A stretch of DNA of 64,000 nt, from contig NZ_RHHP01000051.1 of the NCBI RefSeq assembly GCF_003710815.1, positions 42,851 through 106,850 of the forward strand, given 5' to 3'. The translations under genes were made by a program, and so were the position numbers. Source of the DNA: Brevibacillus centrosporus. GTDB taxonomy: Bacteria; Bacillota; Bacilli; Brevibacillales; Brevibacillaceae. Positions 35,118 to 43,110 of this stretch are shown here, in pieces (within the stretch, counting starts at the first letter, position 1; every line of letters begins with the position of its first letter). The notes under the pieces were generated by a model, which was given only the letters and a program-made list of their open reading frames with translations, did no database searches and was not told the DNA's origin.

Positions 35118-35564
35118 ATGAGTGTAATGGAGCGACTCGATCAAGATATGAAGCAAGCAATGAAGGACAGAGCTGCTCTAAAACTCTCTGTTATTCGCAT
35201 GGTGAAAGCCGCGTTAAAGAACGAAGAGATTAACAAAGGCAGACTTTTGTCTGACGACGAAGTGCTGACCATCTTGACTCGTGAGTTAAAACAACGCCGT
35301 GAATCCCTCCACGAATTTGAAAAGGCAGGCCGGGATGACCTTGCCTCGAAAGCGCGCGAAGAGATTGACGTGCTCGCCGCTTACTTACCCGCTCAGCTAA
35401 GCGAACAAGAAGTTCGTGATATCGTTCGGGAAGCGATTGCAGCCACGAATGCCTCCTCGAAAAAAGAGATGGGCAAAGTAATGGGTGCGATCATGCCGAA
35501 AGTGAAAGGCAGAGCAGACGGAAACCTCGTGCAGAAGATTGTATCTGAGGAACTACCAACGTAG
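35118..35564 (+). CDS. yqeY: YqeY/GatB-type domain protein
   Basis: 148 residues, all helical, matching the YqeY family that shares the tail domain of the tRNA amidotransferase subunit GatB. It contains LSVIRMVKAALKNEEI, KQRRESLHEFEKAGRDDLA and MGKVMGAIMPKVKGRADGNLV. The role is not established; the GatB tail domain binds tRNA. It is cotranscribed with rpsU and ended by a strong terminator. Confidence 0.95.
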   Translation: MSVMERLDQDMKQAMKDRAALKLSVIRMVKAALKNEEINKGRLLSDDEVLTILTRELKQRRESLHEFEKAGRDDLASKAREEIDVLAAYLPAQLSEQEVRDIVREAIAATNASSKKEMGKVMGAIMPKVKGRADGNLVQKIVSEELPT

Positions 35565-35593
35565 ACGAGTAACACCTCATATAGATACGAATA

Positions 35594-35627
35594 GAAAAAA
35601 CCCAGCCGTTTGCGGTTGGGTTTTTTC
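35594..35627. terminator. Terminator after rpsU-yqeY
   Basis: GAAAAAACCCAGCCG pairs with CGGTTGGGTTTTTTC with one mismatch. The A and T tracts on either side make it potentially bidirectional. Confidence 0.9.
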
Positions 35628-35653
35628 TTTTTGGGGATCGGGACGCATAAAAA

Positions 35654-35681
35654 TGAAACGTTTCCTGCCCCCTTTCGTATA
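35654..35681 (+). promoter_or_regulatory. Sigma-W-type ECF promoter of nfeD-floA
   Basis: TGAAAC (35654-35659), a 16-base spacer and CGTATA (35676-35681) match the sigma-W consensus exactly. It lies 50 bases before the nfeD start, just after the yqeY terminator. The orthologous yqeZ-yqfA-yqfB operon of B. subtilis is a sigma-W target, induced by cell-envelope stress, so the site is well supported by family knowledge. Confidence 0.85.
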
Positions 35682-35730
35682 CCATAGTAGCCATTCGTGG
35701 AAGCTGATAGGTAGAGAGGGGGGAGAAGAG

Positions 35731-37080
35731 ATGAATACAGCAGCCGCACGACCATCCATTCGCCGCATTCGGTTCTGGTTATCACTGCTCAGCTTGCTTA
35801 CTGGACTCATGATGTTCGCTTCCATGCAAACAGCAAAGGCTGCCTCTTACCAGAAAGCTTTCTGGATTCCGGTGGACAACACGATTGAACGCGGACTGGA
35901 AAGCTTTCTGAAGCGAGCGTTTCTTGAGGCAGAGCAGCAGCAGGCTGATCTAGTCATCCTGGATATCAATACACCGGGTGGTGAAGTCAGAGCAGCAGGA
36001 GAGATCGGGCAGCTCATCCGTGAGGCACCGATGCATGTGGTCGCTTATATAGACAATCAGGCGTTTTCAGCGGGGACCTACATTGCCTTGAACGCGAATG
36101 AAATCGTGATGACGCCAGGCAGCAGTATGGGAGCCGCTACGCCGATCGATTTGGCGGGGAATGCAGCAGATATTAAAGTCATCTCCGCATGGTCCGAGCA
36201 AATGCAGGGTGCTGCCAAGCTAAATAAGCGCAATCCGGAAGTGGCTCGGGCGATGGTGGAGATTGACACCGAGTTCCCTGGATTAAAGCCAAAGGGGACG
36301 GTGCTCTCGCTGGACGCCCAGACGGCTCAGAACGTAGGGTATGCGGACCGGGTCGTCGCCAACAAGGAAGAGCTGTTTCGTCAATTAGGTGTGAACGCTT
36401 CCGCTGTACAAAGCATCGATCCGACAGCAGGCGAACGTGTTGCCAGATGGGTGACCAGCCCAGTCGTCATGAGCCTGCTCTTGGTCATTGGGCTTGTCGG
36501 GATCGTTGTAGAGCTTTTTGCGCCCGGATTTGGTGTTGCCGGAACGATATCGTTGGTGTCTTTTGGATTGTATTTCTTTGGTCATTTCGTTGCTGGATTT
36601 GCCAACTGGCTCCATATTGGACTGTTCGTCATCGGGATCCTGCTTATGATTATGGAAATTTTTCTACCAGGTGGTATCGTCGGAGCTCTCGGATTCATCA
36701 GTATCGTCACTGGCTTGGTGATGGCAGCCTATGATACGCAGCAGGGACTCGCATCGCTTGGCATCGCCGCGGTAATCACGGTGATCGTCACGCTCCTGCT
36801 CGTGAAACGATTTGGGGTGAAGGGATTGTTCAACAAATTCATTCTGGGAGATGTACAGCGAAACGAAGAAGGCTACGTTGCACCAAAAGATCAGCGTGAA
36901 TTGCTCAACAAGGAAGGGATTGCGCTCACGCCATTACGTCCTGCAGGGATGGTAAAGGTAGAAGGTAAACGAGTCGACGCTGTAACGGTTGGCGGATATG
37001 TGGCGGCAGGTACGCCTGTCATTGTTGTCCAGGTCGAGGGCACACGCGTCGTGGTGCAAGAACTAGAACTAAAGGAGTGA
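35731..37080 (+). CDS. nfeD: NfeD-family membrane serine protease homologue (YqeZ)
   Basis: 449 residues: signal peptide (cut near AKA-AS, residue ~38), a ClpP-like domain with DINTPGGEVRAAGEIG and the nucleophile region AFSAGTY (Ser113), then three to five membrane helices (about 240-385), and a C-terminal NfeD OB-fold-like domain (about 395-449). Such proteins pair with flotillin/stomatin-type proteins; FloA follows after 7 bases. The ATG is preceded by GAGAGGGGGGAGAAGAG; the frame extends upstream to 35539 through the terminator and promoter and is not coding there. Confidence 0.93.
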   Translation: MNTAAARPSIRRIRFWLSLLSLLTGLMMFASMQTAKAASYQKAFWIPVDNTIERGLESFLKRAFLEAEQQQADLVILDINTPGGEVRAAGEIGQLIREAPMHVVAYIDNQAFSAGTYIALNANEIVMTPGSSMGAATPIDLAGNAADIKVISAWSEQMQGAAKLNKRNPEVARAMVEIDTEFPGLKPKGTVLSLDAQTAQNVGYADRVVANKEELFRQLGVNASAVQSIDPTAGERVARWVTSPVVMSLLLVIGLVGIVVELFAPGFGVAGTISLVSFGLYFFGHFVAGFANWLHIGLFVIGILLMIMEIFLPGGIVGALGFISIVTGLVMAAYDTQQGLASLGIAAVITVIVTLLLVKRFGVKGLFNKFILGDVQRNEEGYVAPKDQRELLNKEGIALTPLRPAGMVKVEGKRVDAVTVGGYVAAGTPVIVVQVEGTRVVVQELELKE

Positions 37081-37087
37081 TCGGATT

Positions 37088-38092
37088 ATGCTAGAAAGCG
37101 GATTGATACCACTTATTTTCATGGTGGCAGTCGCCATTGTTGTCCTATCTATATTTTTCTCGTTCGTTCCCGTCATGCTGTGGATTTCAGCATTGGCTTC
37201 GGGCGTGCGGATCGGAATCATTACACTTGTTGCGATGAGACTGCGTCGCGTTATTCCATCCCGGATCGTAAATCCGCTCATTAAGGCCCGCAAGGCTGGT
37301 CTCGAGCTGGATACGAACCAGCTGGAGAGTCACTATCTCGCAGGTGGTAACGTAGACCGTGTCGTAGATGCTCTCGTTGCGGCACAGCGCGCAGATATTC
37401 CTCTGGGCTTCGAACGTGCGGCTGCCATTGACCTGGCAGGACGCGATGTGCTGGAAGCAGTACAAATGAGCGTAAACCCGAAAGTCATCGAGACGCCGAT
37501 TGTGGCCGCGATGGCCAAAGACGGGATTGAACTGCGCACGAAAGCAAAAGTGACAGTACGTGCGAATATTGACCGCCTGGTCGGTGGTGCCGGGGAAGAA
37601 ACAATCATCGCCCGTGTAGGGGAAGGGATCGTCTCTACCATCGGTTCCTCCAACAGTCACAAAGACGTTCTGGAGAACCCGGATCTGATTTCCAAAACCG
37701 TATTGAACAAAGGATTGGATGCAGGAACAGCTTTTGAAATTCTTTCCATTGATATTGCAGACGTCGATGTCGGCAAAAACATTGGTGCACAGCTGCAAAC
37801 AGACCAAGCAGAAGCTGACAAGCGAATTGCTCAGGCAAAAGCGGAAGAGCGCCGTGCAATGGCAGTAGCCCAGGAGCAGGAAATGAAAGCCCGCGTACAG
37901 GAAATGAAGGCGAAGGTTGTGGAAGCGGAGGCGCAAGTACCTCTTGCACTCGCAGAAGCATTGACCAGCGGCAAAATGGGAGTCATGGATTACTACAACA
38001 TGCAAAACATTGCTGCTGATACGCAAATGCGCCAATCCTTTGGACAGCCGGGCGACAAGCAAAAGAATACACCGCCTAACGGACAGGAATAA
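37088..38092 (+). CDS. floA: Flotillin-like protein FloA
   Basis: 334 residues. Two N-terminal hydrophobic stretches (about 5-28 and 30-50) anchor it at the membrane, followed by the SPFH/PHB domain (VTVRANIDRLVGGAGEETIIARVGEGIVSTIGSS) and a coiled coil rich in Ala/Glu (QTDQAEADKRIAQAKAEERRAMAVAQEQE). FloA organises membrane microdomains and influences fluidity and signalling. It shares the sigma-W-type promoter with nfeD. Confidence 0.95.
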   Translation: MLESGLIPLIFMVAVAIVVLSIFFSFVPVMLWISALASGVRIGIITLVAMRLRRVIPSRIVNPLIKARKAGLELDTNQLESHYLAGGNVDRVVDALVAAQRADIPLGFERAAAIDLAGRDVLEAVQMSVNPKVIETPIVAAMAKDGIELRTKAKVTVRANIDRLVGGAGEETIIARVGEGIVSTIGSSNSHKDVLENPDLISKTVLNKGLDAGTAFEILSIDIADVDVGKNIGAQLQTDQAEADKRIAQAKAEERRAMAVAQEQEMKARVQEMKAKVVEAEAQVPLALAEALTSGKMGVMDYYNMQNIAADTQMRQSFGQPGDKQKNTPPNGQE

Positions 38093-38103
38093 GGGCGACC
38101 GCC

Positions 38104-38583
38104 ATGGACGCACTCCTTGATCTGCTTTTTGATCTCCTGGGCTGGGTTATTCCACTGATCGGCAAGTTTTGGCTTCTCATCGTGGCGCTGATCGGCTACA
38201 AGTTTTTTGGAAAAGGTGCCAAGAAGATGGCACAAGGAAAGCCTCGCCGTCAATTGACCCCTGTGGAAAGCGGTGGATATCCGAACACCGCACCACCGGA
38301 AGAGCGCCAAATCGTTCGTGCCTCTTCCAAATACGAACCAATCGCTTCCGAGTCGATGGAAGGCGTAGGTGTCGAGCAGGAGTGGGCTTTTGCTGAGAGC
38401 GACGATGAAAGAAAGGCCGCAGCAGAGCGCAAAAAGCCTGTGCAAGCTGAGGTGCAGAGCGAAGCAGAACCTACGGCACCTCACATGGATCCTCGTGAAG
38501 GGATGAAGTGGGCAATCATTTTTGGCGAGCCTCGTGCGAAAGCTCCACATGGGACACCTGCTGCAAGAAATAGGCACGTATAA
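38104..38583 (+). CDS. Uncharacterised membrane-anchored protein after floA
   Basis: 159 residues. One or two N-terminal membrane helices (LLDLLFDLLGWVIPLIGKFWLLIVALIGYKFF, about 5-36) are followed by a low-complexity, Glu/Ala/Pro-rich linker. The C-terminus is a compact conserved-looking segment, PREGMKWAIIFGEPRAKAPH. Function is not recognised. It begins 12 bases after floA, and a terminator follows, so it is the third gene of the nfeD-floA unit. B. subtilis has a much shorter yqfB here; homology is unproven. It may be a partner of FloA. Confidence 0.75.
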   Translation: MDALLDLLFDLLGWVIPLIGKFWLLIVALIGYKFFGKGAKKMAQGKPRRQLTPVESGGYPNTAPPEERQIVRASSKYEPIASESMEGVGVEQEWAFAESDDERKAAAERKKPVQAEVQSEAEPTAPHMDPREGMKWAIIFGEPRAKAPHGTPAARNRHV

Positions 38584-38592
38584 GAAATGAGT

Positions 38593-38634
38593 AGAGAGAC
38601 GGGTGGGCCTGCGGGTCTGCCTGTCTCTTTTTTG
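38593..38634 (+). terminator. Terminator of the nfeD-floA operon
   Basis: AGAGACGGG pairs with CCTGTCTCT with a small bulge, followed by a run of T. Confidence 0.85.
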
Positions 38635-38722
38635 GTAGGCGAAAGGCGCGAAGAAAATAGCAAGCTGATACAGAAAAGTGTCGAAAGAACACGAATATCT
38701 TGTCTTGTGTCACATCCTGCGG

Positions 38723-38752
38723 TTGACTATTCTGATTATATAGAAATATCTT
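38723..38752 (+). promoter_or_regulatory. Possible promoter of the small HTH-like gene
   Basis: TTGACT (38723-38728), 18-base spacer, TATCTT (38747-38752), 30 bases before the ATG of the next short gene. Confidence 0.45.
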
Positions 38753-38782
38753 CCAATCGGGATGAGGGGTAGTGGACAAGCG

Positions 38783-38980
38783 ATGAATCAACAAGCTTTT
38801 GAAAAAATGGGGAGTTTTCGTCAAAAGGTCATCCGATGCGTGTATGAAGAAAAGAAATCGGTCTATGAGACAGCGATAGCTTGCGGCTGCACAGCGGAAA
38901 AAGTGAAACGCGTCATGAAAAAATGGAAAGCACTCTCTCGAAACGAAATGGAAAACCTACCTCTTAAAGATGATCAATAG
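38783..38980 (+). CDS. Small basic protein with possible helix-turn-helix
   Basis: 65 residues, not recognised. The core SFRQKVIRCVYEEKKSVYETAIACGC then TAEKVKRVMKKW resembles the helix-turn-helix of sigma region 4 or of transposase/repressor proteins (KS-VYETAIACGCTAEKVKRV). It has its own candidate promoter and is followed by a terminator, so it is probably a single-gene unit. The ATG at 38783 lacks a strong ribosome site (GAGGGG is 13 bases away); ATG 38762 is an alternative. It sits between the floA unit and yqfC. Confidence 0.6.
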   Translation: MNQQAFEKMGSFRQKVIRCVYEEKKSVYETAIACGCTAEKVKRVMKKWKALSRNEMENLPLKDDQ

Positions 38981-38985
38981 CTGAC

Positions 38986-39032
38986 AAAGGCCCTTGTTGC
39001 ACGAGAAATCGTGACGGTTAGGGTCTTTTTTC
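38986..39032 (+). terminator. Terminator after the small HTH-like gene
   Basis: AAAGGCCCT (38986-38994) pairs with AGGGTCTTT, with an inner CACGA/TCGTG stem, followed by TTTTTT. Confidence 0.8.
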
Positions 39033-39144
39033 TTTTCATGAATGCCACCTTCGTCAGCCGCATACGCATAGGTAAGAACGGTTTTGCACGGCCATTGGAA
39101 AGTATATTCGGCGCAGTAGCGCTAGTAAGAGAGGGGGCTTATCC

Positions 39145-39441
39145 ATGAAGCGTTGGAGCCGCCGTCTGCGCCAACTGGCGGGAGGGGTTTTGGAGCTGCC
39201 GCAGGATGTTGTCCTGGAAGTCCCGCGCATCACGATGATCGGCCATTTGCAAATGTACATAGAGAATCACCGTGGAGTTCTCCACTTCAGTGAAAAAGAG
39301 CTCCGCTTGTTGTTGACGAATGGACAGATGATCGTATCTGGCGAGCAGCTCGTGATACGAGCCATCTTGCCCGAGGAAGTGCTCCTAGAAGGCAGGATCG
39401 GGGGCGTAAAATTTCTGGAAACCGGGCCGCAGGGCTCGTAA
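39145..39441 (+). CDS. yqfC: Sporulation protein YqfC
   Basis: 98-residue YabP/YqfC-family protein. The stretch LELPQDVVLEVPRITMIGHLQMYIENHRGV is typical, and LRLLLTNGQMIVSGEQLVIRAI completes the fold. In B. subtilis yqfC-yqfD are sigma-E genes. A possible sigma-E -10 (CATACGCA, 39061-39068) lies upstream, but its -35 is poor. The ATG follows AGAGAGGGGG. yqfD follows after 23 bases. Confidence 0.92.
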   Translation: MKRWSRRLRQLAGGVLELPQDVVLEVPRITMIGHLQMYIENHRGVLHFSEKELRLLLTNGQMIVSGEQLVIRAILPEEVLLEGRIGGVKFLETGPQGS

Positions 39442-39464
39442 CACTTGAAAGGGCGGGAAGTCAC

Positions 39465-40679
39465 ATGCGAAACGGGCTGAAAGAGTGGATAGACGGACAC
39501 GTCACCATCACAGTGCGAGGGAAGCGGTTTGAGCGCTTGTTGAATATGGCGATCCGAGATGGGATTCGCATCTGGAACATCCGCCGGGTCGGTGAGGATT
39601 TGACTCGCTGCGATATTCTGATTCGGGATTATTTCCGGCTGCGGCCGTTGCTCAGGGAGACAGGCTGTCGCAGCCATGTAGAGGGGCGAGGGGGACTGCC
39701 GTTCTGGTTCATTCGTCTTCGCAGGCGAGCAGGACTGGCTATAGGCGCTTCTCTTTTTTTTCTCGGATTGTACATGCTCTCTTCGTTTGTTTGGTCGGTA
39801 GAGGTCACGGGCACACGTCACATGGATCCGCAAAAGGTTCTGCTCGCTGCCGAACAAGTTGGGATTAAAGAAGGGGCATGGAAGGTCAAACTAAAGGAAC
39901 CACTGGTTTTGCAAAAAGAGCTGATGAGCTTGCTTCCGGAAGTGACGTGGGTGGGAATCGATTTCCAAGGAACCAAGGTGCAGCTGCAGGTGGTTGAAAA
40001 GGATGCCCCTGTCAAGCCACTGCCGACAAGTCCACGCCATTTGGTCGCAAAAAAACGTGCCGTTATAACCAAGATATTGCCAGAGGTTGGGAAGAGTCAT
40101 GTGACGATCAACCAGCTGGTTGAAAAAGGACAGGTCCTCATTTCAGGGATAATCGGAAATGAAACGCGTCAGCAGGTCGTTTCCGCGCGAGGGACTGTAC
40201 GTGGAGAAGTATGGTATGTCAGTGAAACGTCTGTTCCCTTGACGCAAAACATGTACCGCTTAACCGGTGAAAATCAGGAGCAGCAATACTTGCTTGTTGG
40301 GCCTTACGCTGTCCAGGTATGGCCATTCAACAAAGAGACTTTTGTCCATGCGGAGAGTACGGAATCGCGCTTTATTCCTTCCTACGCAGGGTACACCTCT
40401 CCGATTGGGTGGAAGACCGTTCATACTGCGGAGACAGAACCTATCCAGCGCAAGCTAAGTGTGGAGGAAGCGACCGAGATCGCGAAACGCTTTGCCAGAG
40501 AGGACATCTTGAGGAAAGCGGGTAAGGATGCGGAGATTTCAGACGAAAAAGTTTTGCACGTCACTACAGAGAATGGTAAAGTTTACTTGAGCATTCATTT
40601 TTCCGTCATTGAGGATATTGCCGTTGAACAGCCGATTGTGGGAGCACCGCAGCCGCCTGCCGATGCTGGCAAGCCGTGA
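39465..40679 (+). CDS. yqfD: Sporulation protein YqfD
   Basis: 404-residue membrane protein of the YqfD family. N-terminal cytoplasmic region (1-88, with IRDGIRIWNIRRV), one helix (AGLAIGASLFFLGLYMLSSFVW, about 89-110), then a long outer domain containing VEVTGTRHMDPQKVLLAAEQ. The family is related to SpoIVFA/stage IV proteins and is needed for efficient sporulation; the mechanism is unclear. The ATG has AAAGGGCGGG upstream. Confidence 0.94.
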   Translation: MRNGLKEWIDGHVTITVRGKRFERLLNMAIRDGIRIWNIRRVGEDLTRCDILIRDYFRLRPLLRETGCRSHVEGRGGLPFWFIRLRRRAGLAIGASLFFLGLYMLSSFVWSVEVTGTRHMDPQKVLLAAEQVGIKEGAWKVKLKEPLVLQKELMSLLPEVTWVGIDFQGTKVQLQVVEKDAPVKPLPTSPRHLVAKKRAVITKILPEVGKSHVTINQLVEKGQVLISGIIGNETRQQVVSARGTVRGEVWYVSETSVPLTQNMYRLTGENQEQQYLLVGPYAVQVWPFNKETFVHAESTESRFIPSYAGYTSPIGWKTVHTAETEPIQRKLSVEEATEIAKRFAREDILRKAGKDAEISDEKVLHVTTENGKVYLSIHFSVIEDIAVEQPIVGAPQPPADAGKP

Positions 40680-40717
40680 TGGATTGCTGATAATCATTGC
40701 AAGGAGATGGAAGCCTG

Positions 40718-41692
40718 TTGCACCTACAAGATGAGGTAAGAATCCCATTTGCAGACGCATCTGAGGCCTTGCTGTTGTTCGGACCACACGACGCGTACTT
40801 AACATTGATCGAAGAGAAAAGCTCTGCCAAAATCATGACGCGCGAAGGCGAGCTCGTGATTTCTGGCGACAAGCCTGAGGTGGATAAGCTGGCTGAATTG
40901 GTCGGCATACTGCTGCAGCTGATCCGCAGAGGGATTGCCTTGTCCGAGCGTGACATCTCGTATGCGATGATGCTCACGAACCAGGGAGATGCAGCCCAAT
41001 TGCTGGACGTCTATGACGAAGAAGTAGCCCGAACCCAACGCGGGAAGCTCATTCGTGCCAAAACGCTAGGGCAGCGTCACTATTTGTCGGCGATCAAAAA
41101 GAAAGACATCGTTTTTGGAATCGGACCAGCTGGAACTGGGAAGACGTACCTAGCTGTTGTCACAGCGGTTAATGCATTGAAGAATGCTCGGGTAAAACGG
41201 ATTGTTTTGACCAGACCGGCTGTGGAAGCAGGAGAAAGTCTCGGATTTTTACCTGGGGATTTGCAGGAAAAGGTCGATCCGTATTTGCGGCCTCTCTACG
41301 ATGCCTTGTATGACATGCTAGGCAATGAGCAGGTGGCCAAGATGATGGAGAGAGGGCTGATCGAGGTCGCTCCACTGGCGTATATGCGTGGCCGTACGTT
41401 GGAAGACTCTTTTGTCATTTTGGACGAAGCGCAAAACACCACTCCCGAGCAAATGAAAATGTTTTTAACTCGTCTCGGCTTTGGCTCGAAAATGGTAATC
41501 ACGGGTGACGTTACCCAGGTTGACTTGCCAAAAGGCAAAAAGTCTGGCCTGAGGGAAGCCCAGCGCATTCTGAGCCCGATCGCGGATGTGGCCTTCATCC
41601 ATTTTCAAGAAGGGGATGTCGTGCGGCATAGCCTGGTACAGAAGATTATCCAAGCGTATGCGAAAGAAGAAGTCGAGCACAATTATGGATAA
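40718..41692 (+). CDS. phoH: PhoH-family ATPase
   Basis: 324-residue P-loop ATPase with an N-terminal KH-like region and a helicase-like core. Walker A GPAGTGKTYLA, LTRPAVEAGESLGFLPGDLQEKVDPYLRP, Walker B FVILDEAQNTTPEQMK and GDVTQVDLP are all diagnostic. PhoH proteins are linked to RNA metabolism, often beside YbeY. TTG 40718 is used because AAGGAGATGG lies upstream; a TTG at 40697 precedes that site. The gene is followed directly by ybeY. Confidence 0.94.
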   Translation: MHLQDEVRIPFADASEALLLFGPHDAYLTLIEEKSSAKIMTREGELVISGDKPEVDKLAELVGILLQLIRRGIALSERDISYAMMLTNQGDAAQLLDVYDEEVARTQRGKLIRAKTLGQRHYLSAIKKKDIVFGIGPAGTGKTYLAVVTAVNALKNARVKRIVLTRPAVEAGESLGFLPGDLQEKVDPYLRPLYDALYDMLGNEQVAKMMERGLIEVAPLAYMRGRTLEDSFVILDEAQNTTPEQMKMFLTRLGFGSKMVITGDVTQVDLPKGKKSGLREAQRILSPIADVAFIHFQEGDVVRHSLVQKIIQAYAKEEVEHNYG

Positions 41693-41722
41693 ATTGTTTT
41701 GGATAAAGGAGATTAGGCATCT

Positions 41723-42202
41723 GTGCTATCTGTAGAAATTCTTCATGAAGATATCGAACCGATCGATGAACATTTGCAAAGCTTGATTGTAAAAAGCCTC
41801 GAGGCGGCTGCTGTGCACGAGGACGTGAGTGGAGAAGTCGTTGTGACGATTGTAAGCAACGAGCGGATTCACGAGTTGAATCGCGACTATCGGGATGTTG
41901 ATCGGCCAACAGATGTTTTGTCCTTTGCCATGAATGAGCCGGGTGAAGGCGAGATGGAAATCTTTCTGGATGAGAGTGATCTCGAAGACTTCCCGAACAT
42001 GCTCGGAGACATCATTATCTCGCTCCCAAAAGCAAAGGAGCAGGCAGAAGACTACGGGCATTCTTTGGAAAGAGAATTGGGCTTTCTCGCTGTGCATGGC
42101 TTTCTGCACCTGTTAGGGTACGACCACGGCAGCGAAGAAGAAGAGAAAGAAATGTTTTCCCGTCAAGATGCGGTATTGGAGCAAATTGGCTTGACGAGGT
42201 AG
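41723..42202 (+). CDS. ybeY: Endoribonuclease YbeY (16S rRNA maturation)
   Basis: 159 residues. The zinc motif HGFLHLLGYDH gives His125, His129 and His135; RPTDVLSFAM and LGDIIISLPKA are family features. YbeY acts in 16S 3'-end maturation and ribosome quality control. GTG 41723 follows AAAGGAGATTAGG. In B. subtilis pgpH (yqfF) lies between phoH and this gene; here only 30 bases separate them. Confidence 0.95.
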   Translation: MLSVEILHEDIEPIDEHLQSLIVKSLEAAAVHEDVSGEVVVTIVSNERIHELNRDYRDVDRPTDVLSFAMNEPGEGEMEIFLDESDLEDFPNMLGDIIISLPKAKEQAEDYGHSLERELGFLAVHGFLHLLGYDHGSEEEEKEMFSRQDAVLEQIGLTR

Positions 42203-42205
42203 GCG

Positions 42206-42595
42206 ATGGCAGTGAAAGAGTGGAGTCGCTTGATGCGTAGTTTTTCCTGCGCCTGGCAAGGGATTGTTTATACCGTGAAGACACAGCGAAACATGCAAAT
42301 CCACGTAGCTGCCGCTCTCCTCGTGCTGGCGGCGGCTTGGTGGCTGCAAATTCCACGCAGCGATGTTTTGCTGGTCTTTTTTTCTATCGGGCTGGTCACA
42401 TCCTTGGAGCTGGTCAACACAGCGATCGAAGCAGCGGTGGATCTGGCCTCGCCGGATTGGCACGCCAAAGCCAAGATTGCCAAGGATGTCGGAGCGGGTG
42501 CCGTTCTCGTGGCAGCCATCGCGTCAGTGGTGATTGGGTGCTTTATTTTCGGACCTCCACTGTATGAAAAAATGTTAGAGTGGTTTCTTTCTTGA
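42206..42595 (+). CDS. dgkA: Undecaprenol kinase / diacylglycerol kinase (DgkA)
   Basis: 129-residue membrane kinase with three helices. WQGIVYTVKTQRNMQIHV, ELVNTAIEAAVDLASPDWHAKAKIAKDVGAGAVL are family motifs with the catalytic Glu and metal-binding region. In Gram-positive bacteria it phosphorylates undecaprenol, recycling the cell-wall lipid carrier. It starts 3 bases after ybeY. ATG 42206 is kept; GTG 42212 fits the GAGGTAG site slightly better. Confidence 0.94.
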   Translation: MAVKEWSRLMRSFSCAWQGIVYTVKTQRNMQIHVAAALLVLAAAWWLQIPRSDVLLVFFSIGLVTSLELVNTAIEAAVDLASPDWHAKAKIAKDVGAGAVLVAAIASVVIGCFIFGPPLYEKMLEWFLS

Positions 42596-42619
42596 AAATA
42601 TGGCATGATCAGACTACTA

Positions 42620-42661
42620 TGGACCAGATGCTTTCCTCTACCAAGAGAAAGAAGTCTGGTC
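42620..42661 (+). other. Imperfect hairpin between dgkA and cdd
   Basis: GGACCAGA pairs with TCTGGTC; CTTT/AAAG and CTCT/AGAG extend the stem inside. The tail is CTCTTGG, not T-rich, so it is a stable RNA hairpin but a poor terminator. Confidence 0.5.
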
Positions 42662-42711
42662 TCTTGGTGTCTCCTAGGTGTTAGAGAATACCGATATGAG
42701 GAATGATGAGA

Positions 42712-43110
42712 ATGGATAAACAAGCATTGATGAAGCAAGCCATAGAAGCTCGAAAGCGCGCCTATGTGCCGTATTCCCAATTCCAAGTGGGGGCTGCACT
42801 CCTGACAGAGGAAGGCAAAGTCTATCTGGGCGGCAATATTGAGAATGCGGCGTATTCTCTGTGCAACTGTGCAGAGCGCACGGCTTTGTTTAAGGCATAT
42901 TCCGAGGGGGATAAACAGTACAAAGCACTCGCAGTAGCGGCAGATACTCCAAAAGCAGTGTCTCCGTGCGGTGCTTGCCGTCAAGTGATGGCGGAGCTGT
43001 GCCCGCCTGAAATGCCTGTTTATTTAACAAACCTGAACGGAGATGTTTGGGAAACGACTATATCTGCCCTGCTTCCAGGGGCGTTCACCAAGGAGGATTT
43101 ACGTGGATAA
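42712..43110 (+). CDS. cdd: Cytidine deaminase
   Basis: 132-residue zinc enzyme that deaminates cytidine and deoxycytidine for salvage. Ligands and catalytic residue are Cys53, Glu55 (NCAERTAL) and Cys86/Cys89 (SPCGACRQV). ATG 42712 is 8 bases from GAGGAA; two ATGs just upstream (42703, 42706) overlap that site. The end overlaps the era start by 8 bases. Confidence 0.96.
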   Translation: MDKQALMKQAIEARKRAYVPYSQFQVGAALLTEEGKVYLGGNIENAAYSLCNCAERTALFKAYSEGDKQYKALAVAADTPKAVSPCGACRQVMAELCPPEMPVYLTNLNGDVWETTISALLPGAFTKEDLRG

